Positions 13,068 to 25,509 of a DNA stretch of 64,000 bases are shown here, in pieces. The notes below the pieces were generated by a model. It was given only the letters and a program-made list of their open reading frames with translations. It was not told the origin of the DNA and did not search any database. The DNA comes from Taenia hydatigena. Lineage: Eukaryota; Platyhelminthes; Cestoda; Cyclophyllidea; Taeniidae. Made by a program: the position numbers and the translations under genes. The DNA is taken from NCBI GenBank assembly GCA_036345935.2, contig JADWOT020000001.1, positions 25,003,886 to 25,067,885 of the forward strand, in the 5' to 3' direction. The number at the start of each line of letters is the position of its first letter. Within the stretch, counting starts at the first letter, position 1.

Positions 13068-16000
13068 ACAGTCGTCTGTTGAGTCGATCAATATGCAAAG
13101 CTATATGCTTGGGAAACTGTCCGCGATATGTGCCTGTTTGAATGAGAAGGATTTGTGTACCGTTCCCTTAATTTCTGTTTGCCCATTGCCATGTGTCTTT
13201 ACACACAAGTATCGTATTGTTACCAGAGGAATGGCTAGCAAAATAAACTACTAAAAGTTGGAGAACTTTTGGAAAGGAATAAGTCAACCTTGTTAGAAAG
13301 CGACTTATAGGGAAGTGGACCTATTTTGAGTCCAGCTATTTGCAAGTTGCGCGCAAGCAATGCAGATGTCATGGCAAAGTAGGTGGTTAAGATTCCAAAA
13401 GTAGTGGTAGCGCCTATTAAAACAGTGTTTGAGTTTGACGAGATCAGCAGAGATTGTTAGCGCAATTAAGTGAACTTGTAAATATTAGTCGTACATCAGT
13501 GGATCTGCAATTTCGAGCCATGTAAAATGATAATGTCTTGAGGACCCGGATTCCAAAGCATGTGGATGGGTCATTTGACTTAACCTCATTTATCAAAGCA
13601 CCTCACCATTTCACAATGTACTTGGCACCCCAATGATCCTGGATTGCGTACAGCTATCCAACCATGGATCTATTTATAAAGGAGATGGAGCCGACTTTCT
13701 ACACTACTGACATTGCAATGGACATCACTGCAAAATTTGCAGCTGGCCTAAGTTGGGCAGAAATCATGGCACCTTGATCCATTTTACTAGCTTCTTTAAG
13801 GTGCGCTGAATCAAGGTTTCCTAATTTGTTTTTGATTGATCAAGCAAATATTGTCTTCCGCAAGAGTAATCTGGTTCTATGTTACGCAGTAATCCAGTTT
13901 GTGTGGCATAATCTCAGTAGTGTTAAATGCTGAGATAAACAAATCGAATTAAGCAAGTTCTTGTCGGACTCGTTTACTGCTTCCTTTCGTGTCCATTGCA
14001 TGCAAAATCGTTAAATAACATCATTTGAAACATTGTGACATTTATTACATTACTGCTTAAAAACAGAACTCTAGATCTACGCTAAATCTGCCGCTTATTA
14101 ATTTGTTTGTCTGTATCAAACTGTGTAGCTCCGATGCTTTATTTGCACTTTGACCATGGTGGCACAGAGGTCACGCAGTTTCGCCACACTGCCATTCAGT
14201 AAAACTTGACTCTCTAAAAGTAGTCCATTTTGAACCTATTTTTACCTATTCCTTATTTCTTACGACTTTGTTTCCACATTCCTTCGATTCCACGGCATGC
14301 ATTTGATCTTAAAATAAAATCTTTGGCATTTTTAAATGAAATCTTTGATCGGTCGCCTTAAAACAGAGAAATTAGTGCATTTCATGCTATCCGTGGACCC
14401 AGGCGGGTTCGTCTACACTTCAAGCATCATTCCCCAATTGAAAATCGGGTGCATTCTTTCGAACTCATTTCAGTAAATGTAAAGTCAAGTTAATTAATTG
14501 CATTAACAAATTCTATCAGCAAATCAGCATTCTTCTATAATAGACCTAGCAAAGGACTTCCACACTTCCATATCGTTTCCAGGGGGGCATTTGTCAGCAT
14601 CTACGACATTGCACTCTCATACCTGAAATGGCACTCACAAATGGAATTCAGAGCTTTGCGTCAGGAGTAAAGTGAAGTAATTCCACCGAATGCAGGACAG
14701 CTTGACAGCTGACAGTTCAGTGTTGCTAAAGTGGAGTGCTAAACGACCGAACAGCACATCTTCGTCATTAAGCTATGTTAGAAAGCAATGGCCATATGGT
14801 AGCAATAACTTAGACTTTTGTGAGAAATAGGCTCTAACCAATGATTTAGCTCCATTATGCATTAAGGGATTATTTGAAGATATAGAAAGACCAGAACAAG
14901 CCATTTTTCACACAGCCCAAGAACAGTTCGTGAGATCATAGCATGGAGTCAACCGACACAAATTCGCCACGGTAGTCGAGAACTGGACATTTTGAGAAGC
15001 CCCCTATAAATTTTTCTCAATAAGACTTGCAACTACACGCTTGCAGTGTTCAGCCAGCTGAAGCATCAAAGCCCACTGACCACGCACAGCATCTTGCGAT
15101 CGTGAAAATGTATTTGCAACCATCAAGTAGCTGCTGATCTTGCGAACGATTTTGTCCCCAGCAATGGCCTCATTGTCATCTCAATGGTTTAATTAAGCGG
15201 GAAGGTTGTTGCATGTGCCGCTTAGAAATCCACTAGTAAATGGTAAGAAGCGAATCCACTTACAATGTGACACTGTTTGGTAGGGACTTGAGACAGAAGT
15301 CATTATTGTTTGCCCATTCTTTTTTCAGAAATACGGGTGATTGGGCTTTAGAAAGTAGTAGAGCGCCCACCCACGGCATGATAGTCCACTTCTATATCTA
15401 TCTTGCAGGATATGCATGGATCAACATAAAATTTAGAGCCGCACAGCCAAACATGCTTCGTGCTTTCAGTACGGGATGATCTTTCCATAACAAATACTGG
15501 TAAGCGGCATGTTTGCGAGGTTAAAGTCATGCACATTCCTCGTTCCTTGTTTGCATGATGTGATAGTGATATGCCATCCTCGAAGCAAAGGTAAGTTTGC
15601 ATTCGACTCTACTATGCATTAATCAAATACCTTGCAATTAAAACAGCGCGATGTGCATGATGAAATGTTCTTGTAGGTCTACTTTCTTTGCCAATAGTAC
15701 GCGTTTTCAAAAATTATTGCTGCCAGAAGGGATCAAGTGGAGGCGAGTTGTGCTAAATAGGACCAGGGTGTCTGCGTATACAAATTGGTGTGGTTGCGAA
15801 AGGCAAACATTGTGATCCATCTACTACTGATGCTGAAGCCCTTACGTTGATAATCAAATGGTGAGAGACCCAACAGATTGGCTGACTCGCCGCTAGACTT
15901 TGCAGTGTATCACAACAAGAATGCTCTTTTGCATCACCTTTGAAATTACTAGTGGATTTGTACAGAACGTCACCTAACAGACGATTCAGTCTACACAAAC

Positions 16001-18625
16001 TGGCCTTATACGTCAGCTACATAAATAGGTGTAGAAAATTTAGTTCCCAATGGCCATTATTCCCTTTAGTAACAACCAGTAGTTTTTAGGAAGAAGTCAA
16101 TAGCTGCAATCATTCAAAAACCGTAGATGTAACCTCTCCTTCAGGACATCCAAACAAAAAATGATTTTATCCATTGCTGCGGTTCCTTCTGTAGTAGAAG
16201 TCTACCAAGTAACTTACGCAAAATCGAGCTTGGCGCCATTCGGAATTGACGCGTGGAAAGCGTCATGTCCGCTTTTCATGACACCACATTCAGCTGATCA
16301 AATTTGTTATTACAGTGACTTTGGATGGTATATAAATGAAGAAATAAACGTCCAGCCTTATTGGTGAGGCTCATCAAAAGACACTGGCTGCATTTAATTC
16401 TACAGCAGGCAGTGTCTGGTAAAATTTTCAGGTTACAAACGGAAGGTAAGTAGTTCGATTCACTGCAGTCAGCAAAGCAAGCGATGAATGTCTGCAGGCG
16501 TCAGTCTTATCAAAATATGAATATTAGACCCAAGGTGCTGACTTCCAGCACTGATGCGGCAGGATAGAACCCGGGCGCAATTAAAGCAGACTAAAATTCT
16601 GCCAGGAAAAATTGCGAGTTTCTACTTGATCGGCTGCAATTACGTAGCAGAAGAGACCGCGCACCTATTCGTGGTGGCTTTACCAATGCGAGCCAATTTT
16701 TTTCATTTCCGTACGAGCTTGTCCATATAAATTCACATTTGCTCCTTGCCACCTACTTTTCTTCGGTTGGCCTAATGCCTGTAAGTCACTGCTCATTTTT
16801 AAAGGAAACAGCGACTGTCAAACCACCCTCCTGATGTAGTTAAATATCAACATTTGTGAGAATGTCGCTGGTAGAGAGGTATTAACTGAAATGATTTGTG
16901 GCTCAAACCTGTGATTGGAATAGATTTCAACGTCCACCTTTAGTTAGGCGGTAGGAAGCGAGGTGACTGCTGCCGTGTTTCAGCATTCCAAATGAGCAAA
17001 ATGAAGCAGCTTTGTGCCCGGCAGCCAAAAAATTCCGCCACACTGAATTTGTCTGGAAATTTTTGCGGATGGAATGCACACGTGGCTTGATTGACGTATA
17101 ATCTTTAACATTTTCGCTTACGGAGATCTCGTCAATTTAAGCCTGTGGACGGCATTTTTGACCTTAAGGTGGCTACACTGTCTACTATGAGCAGAAGGCT
17201 GAAAATAATCTTATTATTTGCACAGCTTGGGGAGGGGAGCAGGATATAAGTTGCTTTTTAAGCTAGATGCAGGCATCGCTTACTTATTACAATGAGGTGC
17301 ATGTGAAACTAGGAGTTTTTATCTGACCCTTCCTCTGCCAACTGCGTTTAGTATTCCTCAAAGGAATCTCTACCAGGCATTCAAACTGTTACAGCGCACA
17401 AAATAAAAGCATGTCAAGATTTGGCTTTACGATAGCACAAAATTGCCAAGAAATTTACGAATAATGATAGCTTTAAAGTCGATGGCTTTATGAGAAGCGT
17501 GTGACAGAGAAAGCGTTTATAGATGTAAGGGTTTTCAAAGTTGTTGAGGGTCGTAGCGAGTGAAAATACGAGGCAAAGGACAACAAGGAAATAGCTAGTG
17601 CGTTCCTAGCAAAGTGACTTACTTGGACGAAGTCCGTGAATAACAGAAGGCTTAATTACTTGAAGTTATGCTTAAGAGTTTTAAGGGAAGGTTCATTACC
17701 GCACTTGTACAAGTGAGTGTTAAGTGGGATGCTTTGGTTCCCACAGAGAGATGAACAGGGACACGATATGTCCTGGTCCAATGTCACATCCAAGGGTGCC
17801 AAAGTGCTGACAAGGCCCTGATTAAATTAGCTCACTTACATTGCTCTGGTTGCAGTATTTTGAGGCAGATATTTCTGCTTTGGAATTCCGTCTTTTCCGC
17901 TTATCTAGTCAACAAAGTAGGGCCACATTCCAACCCATTTAAAACCAACCTCTACACTGACTGTCCACTAGGCAGGTGCTTCCAGGCATAATCTGGCTTT
18001 GAATAAAATGAAGTAGAGCATATATTTGGAATAAGAAAAGACACGCAAAGCTGAATCGGCTTGAGGCCATAGTATTGCAAAACTGTTGCATCTATCAAAG
18101 TGGAAGGTTTGATTTAGCCTTAATGCATACCAAATTAGTTGGAAGCATGCTGAAAGCTACGTGGAGACGAATGAACGTGCCTGTTAGCAGGCATTATTTG
18201 GGCAAGTTAACTCATAAATTACATAAATCAGGCCACCAGGCCGAATTTAACCCATTCTAGTAAGCAACGCCTCGAAAATTTAGCTGCGAAACGGCAGGCA
18301 GAGCAAAAAGCGGCAAACTACTGCAAAGGTAATCCAAGTTGGCTTAAAATGCAAGACACAAAACACTTCGATAGAGGACAAAATGCAGGTCGAAAAATTA
18401 AAAAGCAAAAAGGGAAGTGAAGGGGAAATGGGGTAGATTGACAGTACAAGCACGCGAAAGATTAAATATGACTTCAGATAAAAGTAAAAAGGTGATGCAT
18501 TCACAAGGGATCACATGAAATTCCTCAAAGTGGCATTGAGTTCATACATATGCATAACAGAATTCAAGCAAATGCAAAAAGCTAAAAGAATCTAGAAAAA
18601 AGGCGTCAAATATAAAAAGAGCACA
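13068..18625. repeat. Block Q1, duplicate of 32,671-38,243
   Basis: A 5.6-kb block that matches Q2 base for base over long stretches, roughly 94-99% by eye with few indels. The Q2 copy starts immediately after the assembly gap, so the true left edge of the duplication is unknown. No convincing gene is found in it. Short open frames such as 15,240-15,479 and 16,161-16,367 have no recognisable motif and differ in length between copies. Confidence 0.88.
18261..18328 (+). other. Candidate small exon, coiled-coil type, in block Q1
   Basis: A 68-base interval is bounded by an acceptor-like CCCATTCTAG and a good donor (CAAAG/GTAATC). In the frame used it encodes a charged helix-like peptide (KQRLENLAAKRQAEQKAANY). 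The same interval is conserved at 37,880-37,947 in Q2. I found no flanking exon to join it to, so this is only a candidate. Confidence 0.25.
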
Positions 18626-21539
18626 TAAAGTGGAAGGGCCAAAATAAAACGTGGCAGTAGAGGCCTGTTAGCAGCAGAGGCGCGCATGCGTGGTGCAGTG
18701 GTATGAGGCCTTCCTCTCCTTATCTACTCCTATGTACCACTGCTGCAGACGGCTTTAGCTGGTGGCGGACACTGGGTGATGCTAAAGATGAGAGGCGTGT
18801 CACGTAAGGCCACGCAACGCAGTGCCACATGAGACGTAAAGGAGTTTCTGCCCTTCTTTCCAAAATAGTTATTTACGACTAGAATATCAAAGACATCCTT
18901 AGCACTTCGGTTTGCTGTGCCGTACTCTTCATACAATCGTTGCTTTGTGTGACATGGCAGTGCATTTAAAAGGACACTTCAGAAGACCTTTCACCTCTTT
19001 TCAGTCTCACTGCATCCTTCTGCCTCGGTTAAAAGCAAGGCATCTGGCTAGGTAAGGTCCTACTACTATCCTTCTCTCCTAAATTAACCCCCGACGGCTC
19101 TGCCGTTGTATATGGAATGTGGTCACGTGGAACGACTGGCCACGCGTGACATTGAAGCCGTTCTATGAGACAGCGCAAAAGGTCTGGCAAGTTGCTTTCC
19201 CTCAGATTTATCTCAATGGCCTTACATTCCATAAAGACTGGGAATGAAATGACCTTAAAATGGCCCGCGCTTATAGCCAGAATGCCTACTTTAGCAAGGT
19301 CGGTGAGTTCTCACGTGAATTTACCAGGCTCTTCGATGCCAAATAATAAGTTCGATCTCATGTGCAGCAGCAGCAGCAGAGCTCCATTTTTACCGCTGAA
19401 ACATTAAAAATGGCTGGCAGTAGACAAGTTGGTATTTTTTACGTGCAGCAATCAATGATGTCCTGCTTCATAACCACTGTTTTGTCACATCAGGAGAGGT
19501 GGATACTAGATGGTTTTTTAATTAATCGACACTTGAAATAACCGCCGTCAAGTTGCACTTGTCGTGGCTGAAAAAGAGAGGGGACTGGAAGAAGACTGCT
19601 CTCCTAACGCCTCTTCACATCTCTCCCTTTCGCTTCACAATGGTCACCTAGATTGAGCAAATCGCCCCTCAGCAAACGAATGTCTGACTATGTCTACAAA
19701 TGTTAGGCTTGCCACTTGCTTTCTCTATAATTGAATTTTCAGTTGATCCGCCAGGGCAGTGATCTACCATTCATTTTTATTGCTTTCTTGTTGTCGCTGC
19801 GAGGACTGCTTGTGTCTTAGAGTTCGCGTGCATAGTGAAGAGGCAAGGTAGGATGCTGAAAATTGGTTTTAAGTCATGAGAACATGTAACCGCGTCTCTT
19901 GGCATCGACGTTCTGCCTACTGTTGAATTTATCCTAGAGTTCGCTAAAAACAGCCTTTTGCTGCAGAAGGCGGCAATCAAAGACCTTTGAAATGCTCTAT
20001 CCTAAACCGCAATTGTGCGCATGTCCAAATTAGACGAACCCTTCGTTGATCTTATCCATGCCAGTAAAATGGAAGAAGAGTTTGACACTACCCGATTGTA
20101 AGGTACAAAAAGGTGTGCGTTGGACGAAGTACCGTCGTGACATCGTCTGTCTTTAGGTGCATCATGCACATCAATAAATGCTACGCATTTTAGGTCAATA
20201 GTCACACACCACTCACTTTACGTAGGCACATTAACGTTTTTCGTCCAAAATGGAATTGTTTGGGACTTCAGAGGACTTCTGCAAGCCCGTCTCATGACGC
20301 TTGGCATAACTGACGGAAATTCTGCATTTTTTATTCTCAGTGCTAGGTGGATGCTTTTTGATGTTTCTTTTTCGCCAAACTCGAGCTTCAGCCCATGCTT
20401 AGCATCCTAATGCCACGTAAATGTTTCCATCTAATGACAACTGACCATCACCTTAGTAGAGCGGTTGTGCGCCTTAAAGTTTTGGACGCTGAAGTAGAAC
20501 AATGCGTGGTGGAGTAAGGTTGTGACAGCAAACGGTGCTCAGATGTTGTCTGGCGAAACCAGCACACAGATTATCATCTATAGGATTGGAGCACGGTGAA
20601 GACACCACCAAATTCAAAAATAGAGGCATGCGTCTTAGCCTGCTAGTAAAAGATGCAGAAGGATTAACTTGCTTGAGTGGGAAATGTTCGTAGTAATTTA
20701 GGGTGGCAAGTCGCGTATATGAAGTCAAAAAATTAGGTGTTTCAGCTTCAAACTCGGAGGAAATTGTTCTAAAAATAATTCTGATAAATCGGTTTGCAAC
20801 CCTCTTGAGAGCTTTGACCCCAATTTATCATATCGATTTGGAAGGCCAGCTTTCGTGGCTTCTTTTAAACTTCAAGCTGTGCGGATTTGAATTTACTCTC
20901 TTGAGCACTAAGCCCAAGCGCACCATCCAAAAAGTTATTTGATTAGCTTATCATTAAGGACTAAATGATGTTTATTGAGCACCGATTGCAATCATAACTC
21001 TTTGAGTATCACTGATGCAAAATTAAAACCTACCATTTTCGGTCTTCGATAACACGCACAGGGGAAGCATTGAATTGGTCAAAGAGATTTAAGTGGCCAA
21101 CCCGGTGCTTATCTTTTACATGGCCAATAAACTGACTTGCTGTACTCTGCATGAACGCATAAAGTCCACTCAAACCTCTGTATGTCGCGCAATAGTACAA
21201 GAAACATCAGTGTGACCTGCCATTTAAATACATGTGGCAGAGGTTTAGGGCAGCCGCCAGGATCGCCCACAAAGTAGGCATTCAATCACCATCAAACACC
21301 AGCGAGTGTCTGGCTACGATCAATGCGAAACAAAGATTGCGAATGGGAAATGCGAAATGGAAGACGGTGAAAGGTACCTTTACTGATGGCCGTGAGTTGC
21401 CTTCTGCAAAACGCCTGCCAAGCAGTCGTCAATGTATCAAGCTGCAGAACACGATTCAGCACCTATCACTGCGTACTTCCATGTCGCAAGATCCTGATAA
21501 ATGCAGGCGCAAGTAAACACTACAACTGCGGAATTTACA
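18626..21539. other. 2.9-kb segment present in copy 1 only
   Basis: Q2 passes directly into R2 at 38,241-38,243, whereas copy 1 has 2,914 extra bases here. The trinucleotide ACA stands at both junctions (18,623-18,625 and 21,537-21,539) and once at the joined site. The segment contains a (CAG)5 run at 19,365-19,379 and a tRNA-head-like stretch at 18,684-18,705, but no transposase, terminal inverted repeat or long ORF that I can recognise. It may be an insertion in copy 1 or sequence lost from copy 2 by microhomology deletion. Confidence 0.8.
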
Positions 21540-23052
21540 GACTCGCATTATGACAAAAAATGACTTCAGATCTGAACACTGCAGAGGACTCTACCAGGGA
21601 GTAGCATAAAAGCGACTGCATAGTTTGGAACATCATAACTTTCCTGCGGTCAATATGCAACAGAAATAGTGAAAAGCAACACCGCGATTTGAACTGCATG
21701 AATTTTGATAAGCAATTTAATTGGAGATAGTTTGATTTCACCGTACTCTAATTTCTACGATGGAAATTCAGAACAGCTTCCTATTCAACTTTTGAACATT
21801 GCAAAAGAATAACGGTCAGTACCACACATGGTTGCTCACACCTTTCCTGCATCGGGCTAAGGAGTTATTATTGCTATCGCAACCAGACGAAAGTTTGCCG
21901 CAGAGAGGTCTAGTGCGAATGAGCCGACAATCATACAACGGAAAGCACACCTTATCAACAGAGATCGATGCACACACTCGTATCAGGTCAATCTATACGC
22001 TCAAAGGCTTCATTTTGTGCGCCAAGTTGCATCTCCTCTAATGGGTAAGGTAGCATTCGTTTAACAGACATTAAATAGCGTAGACACACATTGTCAAGCT
22101 CTTTAATCTACAAATAGTCATTGATCGCTATGTCAAGTACAGGCATCGGCGAATCGTGGATAGAAAGATCAAATGTACTCCGCCTTAAGAATGGTGGCTG
22201 AAGAGTGAAATAAATGCAAAAAAAGTCCCACGATACCCAATCTTCTGCCAGAAGCTCGTAGCTACTGCACCGAGAAGTAGTATCCCTTTGCCGCCAAAGT
22301 GCCTGCCATTTCTATCCCTACCAAATGACTGCGGCATTCCCTTAGTGATCGAAATCGCAGGCAGACCTCATGCCCTACTATTTTGCTTCCAAGGGATTCC
22401 ATATGGTTGGGCTTCAGCACGCAGACACCTCAACCTTTCCCCGTGGCATGACCATTTACATACTGCTAGAAGGCGTCTAGTCCCTTCAGGCTAAAGTGTG
22501 GATTCGCACTTCAATTACGCCTCTCGTAGAGGATTACCTCCAATTGTTGTCACACACAATAACATAGATTGCTTAATGTATCTAATAAATGCTGTTAAGG
22601 GGAAAGTAAAGTTGTTGTCTTCAAACTGAGCACCAGCATTCATTTGCACTTTCCGCCTTCTTGGTTGTGTTTTCCAGTGTTCAACTCCAAAATCAAAATC
22701 TTCGAATACCAGCTATAAAATGCGTTTAGTGCCACTAACAACCAGTTTTCGTCGCCCACAAGAATAGCACTTTTGTCCAACGAAATCTCGTGTTTGTCAA
22801 TGCGGTGTTCTAATGAGAATGAATGTGAGCGTCCTCACTATCACATGAATTGGCGAAATGAGGGGCAACTTTGCAATTGCACTACATTCCACACCAGTGA
22901 TTGCATGGCTTTTCTAAGGCACTTGCAATCAAACCACTTAATCAAAGAAGTTAGAAATAAAAGGACAAGACCTTATCATTAATGGTGATGCATAAGTACT
23001 TTAGTTGTATACACTGTCTCCTTGATGGCATACAATCATCAACTTGCCCACT

Positions 23053-24024
23053 CTACATCCTTCTCGAAATCACGTCATAACAGCCCCACCTCAGCAAATT
23101 TGACCAGCTGGTTAGGCTCCTTTGACGGAGCTTAATGCACCATAGTCGCCAGTTTGTCGGCGCAGCAGCCAATGGAGAGGTGTTGGAGTCACCGAGCGTC
23201 TGAAGGAATCTCGCGAGACAATCCATTTCACTCGACTCATTTTCCTTTCCATTGATGATGACTGCAATAATCAGAATTTGATGTGGTAAGAGAGCCTTTG
23301 TGGCAGCCATCAGCTTGCACGTGTTAAAATTTGAAGGATCAGCTAGGAAGATTAGGCAGTCGCAACAGTCCAGCCCATCTTGTTCGTGATCGGACATGAA
23401 CCGTTTGAAAATGCATCTGGTTTCACTGTCTGCAGCATCTCTAATAAAAGGGCATTTATGTGTAAGAAAAAAATGCATAAGCATGGAAAACTTGTCCACT
23501 GAAAAACTATCACGCGTTTCAGAGTGCAATGCTTTAAGGAGCATCGTGAATCCCATGTTCGATGGTAGCGCTGAATCAAAGTCTGGCAAAACACGGAAGT
23601 GTATAGTATCGTGGACCTGATCTGAACCAAGGTTAGATAAAACGCGTTTGAAGGAGTCAGTTTGCTCTTTCTGGTATTGAATCGCTTCGGAAGCATTTCG
23701 CAAAGAAAGCGACGAAGATTGTGAGAAGAGCAGTGAGTAGAGATGCTTATCCAACCAGGTCCACTGATTAATGTGCTGGCGCAGAACAGTGGAGGACCGC
23801 CGAGTAGAGAGAATGTAACTCCAGCTTGGAATGCTTATGCAGAGATTTACCAAGTCCGTGGCACCCAGATATCTGCATAATCTCAACCTCAATTCGGGTG
23901 GGAGGTCGGTGATTTTACGTTTGCAGTCACTGTGTTCCTAAAATGTTATGGACGCATACGATCATAGGCGATAGAGGAAATGAATGAACTTCCAAATAAA
24001 TGTACATGAGTAAAAACCTACCAT
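23053..24024 (-). CDS. F-box protein, possibly FBXO4-like (intact copy)
   Basis: The main exon is 23,937-23,053, after an acceptor (CATTTTAG/GAACAC on the minus strand). It is in frame with an ATG at 24,024-24,022 that is followed at once by a donor (ATG/GTAGGT), leaving an 84-base intron. This gives 295 residues. Residues about 11-50 form an F-box: ITDLPPELRLRLCRYLGATD, then LVNLCISIPSW. F-box proteins bind Skp1 and bring substrates to SCF ubiquitin ligases in cytoplasm or nucleus. The rest has alternating hydrophobic strands (CCDCLIFLAD, ILIIAVII) and a C-terminal PTNWRLWCIKLRQ stretch, recalling the GTPase-like C-terminal domain of FBXO4 (human protein about 387 residues). The F-box is well supported; FBXO4 kinship is a weaker inference. 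No stop or frameshift is seen. The paralog in block R2 is broken. Confidence 0.65.
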
Positions 24025-24072
24025 TATTAGAATGTGCTAGTGTGAACGGATTGCGTGATGGAGTTGTCGAGG

Positions 24073-24156
24073 TTTAAATAGATGCCGCCTGTGGGAGGGG
24101 AGGGTTTAGAGTGACCTCACCCAACTGCCATCCCATTGGTTCTAATCGCTCCGCCC
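24073..24156 (-). promoter_or_regulatory. Promoter of the F-box gene (GC box, CCAAT, TATA)
   Basis: Read on the minus strand: GGGCGG (24,156-24,151), CCAAT (24,139-24,135), TGAGGTCA (24,119-24,112), a CCTCCCCTCCC tract, then TATTTAAA (24,080-24,073). The TATA element lies about 50 bases before the ATG at 24,024. Element order and spacing are those of a standard RNA polymerase II promoter and agree with the strand and position of the gene. Confidence 0.65.
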
Positions 24157-24399
24157 ATTCGAATCGTCACACATTCATGTCGGCTCTTTAACTTCCATTT
24201 TTATGGACAAAGAATGCAGTGGTCAAACACGAGAATTTCGTAATCCTCTTTATGCCGTATAAATTGCAGCAGCAATGACGTCGACGCGGTAATCAGCTTT
24301 GTCGCTGATGAACGACAAGCTGATTCAACGGCAAACAATCACTTACTTCCCTTGCACACCTTCCAAACCTGATGTCCTTCATTAGCTGCAGTAATGACA

Positions 24400-25509
24400 T
24401 TTGCGGGCTTAACTTATTACTTTACTTTACTTGTTTGACCCTTCATCGAAAGCAGATATTTAAATATTCCAGCTGTAAATTTGCTAAAATGATAGAAGAT
24501 GGAAGGGCAAATCACTCTACGTAGTTAGGACTCCTTGGCACATATCCCTTTAATCGTTGGCGACTACTATGAGGTGGGTATTGGGTTGAGATGACAAAAA
24601 AGGACGCATAACAAGCTCGAGGATTGTTTCCCTTGGATCAACCATTAAAAAAGGAACAAATTACGCTGACCATTTTATCAACCGAAATATGACCAATTTC
24701 AGTGAATAACCAGACGACTATCAAACAATAACTGGTGCGGTTACTCATAGATATCATTCCAATGATCTAGATAAACTGCTCATGCTGCACTATCAAAAAG
24801 CATAGCCAAGGACTACTTGAACAAGATTCATCGCCTGGCTTGAAAGATTAAAACGAGTAAAGTAGGCCAGAACAGTTTCGCAATTCTTGATTATTTTGTA
24901 AACAACACGATGAAGAATAGTTGGATGTAGTGCAAGGGTAGTCCAGGTATCGCTTTTCGACCAATATGTCTGAGAGGGGCTATCTACTGCGTTCGTTACT
25001 TGTCTAACTCTCATTATAGGATAGTAAGGCTTGGTTAAGCACATGGTCACTGCTGAGTAGGCTAACCAGTAGCCGCAAGTCCCTTCCATTCAGCTGATTA
25101 CGCGCATTCTGCTAGAGTGGGGTCTTTTTATTCCAAAGGACAGTCATGGGGCACTACAACCTGCACAAAAAGAGCTGGTCTTTTACTATGTTAGCAGATG
25201 TTTATTTGTTTAGTTTATTCGTCTTTGCACCCATTGCTAGTTAGTACGTATGGGGAGACCACATTCCATCCATTAGGTCGGCTTAAATCAGCACAGTATT
25301 ACACGAAGCAGCACTACGCAGAGCAAGGCAGAGCAAAGCAGCTCAGTGGCGGTCATCAAGAAGTGGGATACGATGGACAGGGCGGAAGGAGAAAGGAATA
25401 AGGGAGTAAAGAGACGCAAACTTGGTCGGCAGTGTCCTGTAATGCACAACCCATCTCGCATGGTGGTGCCTCGTGTGGTCTTGAAGTAGGCAGTAGCAAC
25501 TCTTCGTGG
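24400..25509. repeat. Block S1 (three copies: 24.4, 28.3 and 41.1 kb)
   Basis: This 1.1-kb block recurs at 28,300-29,415 (S1b) and 41,130-42,215 (S2). S1 ends abruptly at about 25,510, where TCTTCGTGGA is doubled; the other two copies continue from the same point into block T. From about 24,770 to 25,500, S1 and S1b are nearly identical, while their first 200 bases have diverged more. Confidence 0.85.
24793..25089 (-). CDS. Hypothetical 98-residue ORF in block S1
   Basis: A minus-strand ATG-initiated frame (begins MEGTCGYWLAY, ends QVVLGYAF). It is open in S1 and S1b (minus strand, 28,695-29,033, longer at its N-terminus but without the same ATG). In S2 a TAG replaces the Tyr codon of SQTYWSKS at 41,669-41,667. 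I recognise no family. It could be an exon or a chance ORF; because the copies are recent, conservation says little about selection. Confidence 0.25.
   Translation of the reverse strand: MEGTCGYWLAYSAVTMCLTKPYYPIMRVRQVTNAVDSPSQTYWSKSDTWTTLALHPTILHRVVYKIIKNCETVLAYFTRFNLSSQAMNLVQVVLGYAF

Larger units (their letters stand above)
21537..24430. repeat. Block R1, duplicate of 38,241-41,130
   Basis: A 2.9-kb block matching R2 at roughly 95-98% by eye. It carries the minus-strand F-box gene and its promoter. The part from 21.54 to 23.05 kb, beyond the gene's stop codon, has only short frames without recognisable domains. Confidence 0.88.

Noticed and set aside
16440..16470. tRNA B-box-like GTAGTTCGATTCACTGC in block Q
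   Set aside because: No A-box at tRNA distance and no cloverleaf could be drawn.
23352..23696. Second minus-strand frame (114 codons) inside the F-box exon, also open in R2
   Set aside because: Overlaps the F-box frame out of phase; its conservation follows from the recent duplication.
24793..25089. Mitochondrial-carrier-like reading of the S-block ORF
   Set aside because: The LTKPYYPIMRVRQV stretch lacks the PX(D/E)XX(K/R)X(K/R) carrier signature and transmembrane pattern; left as hypothetical.
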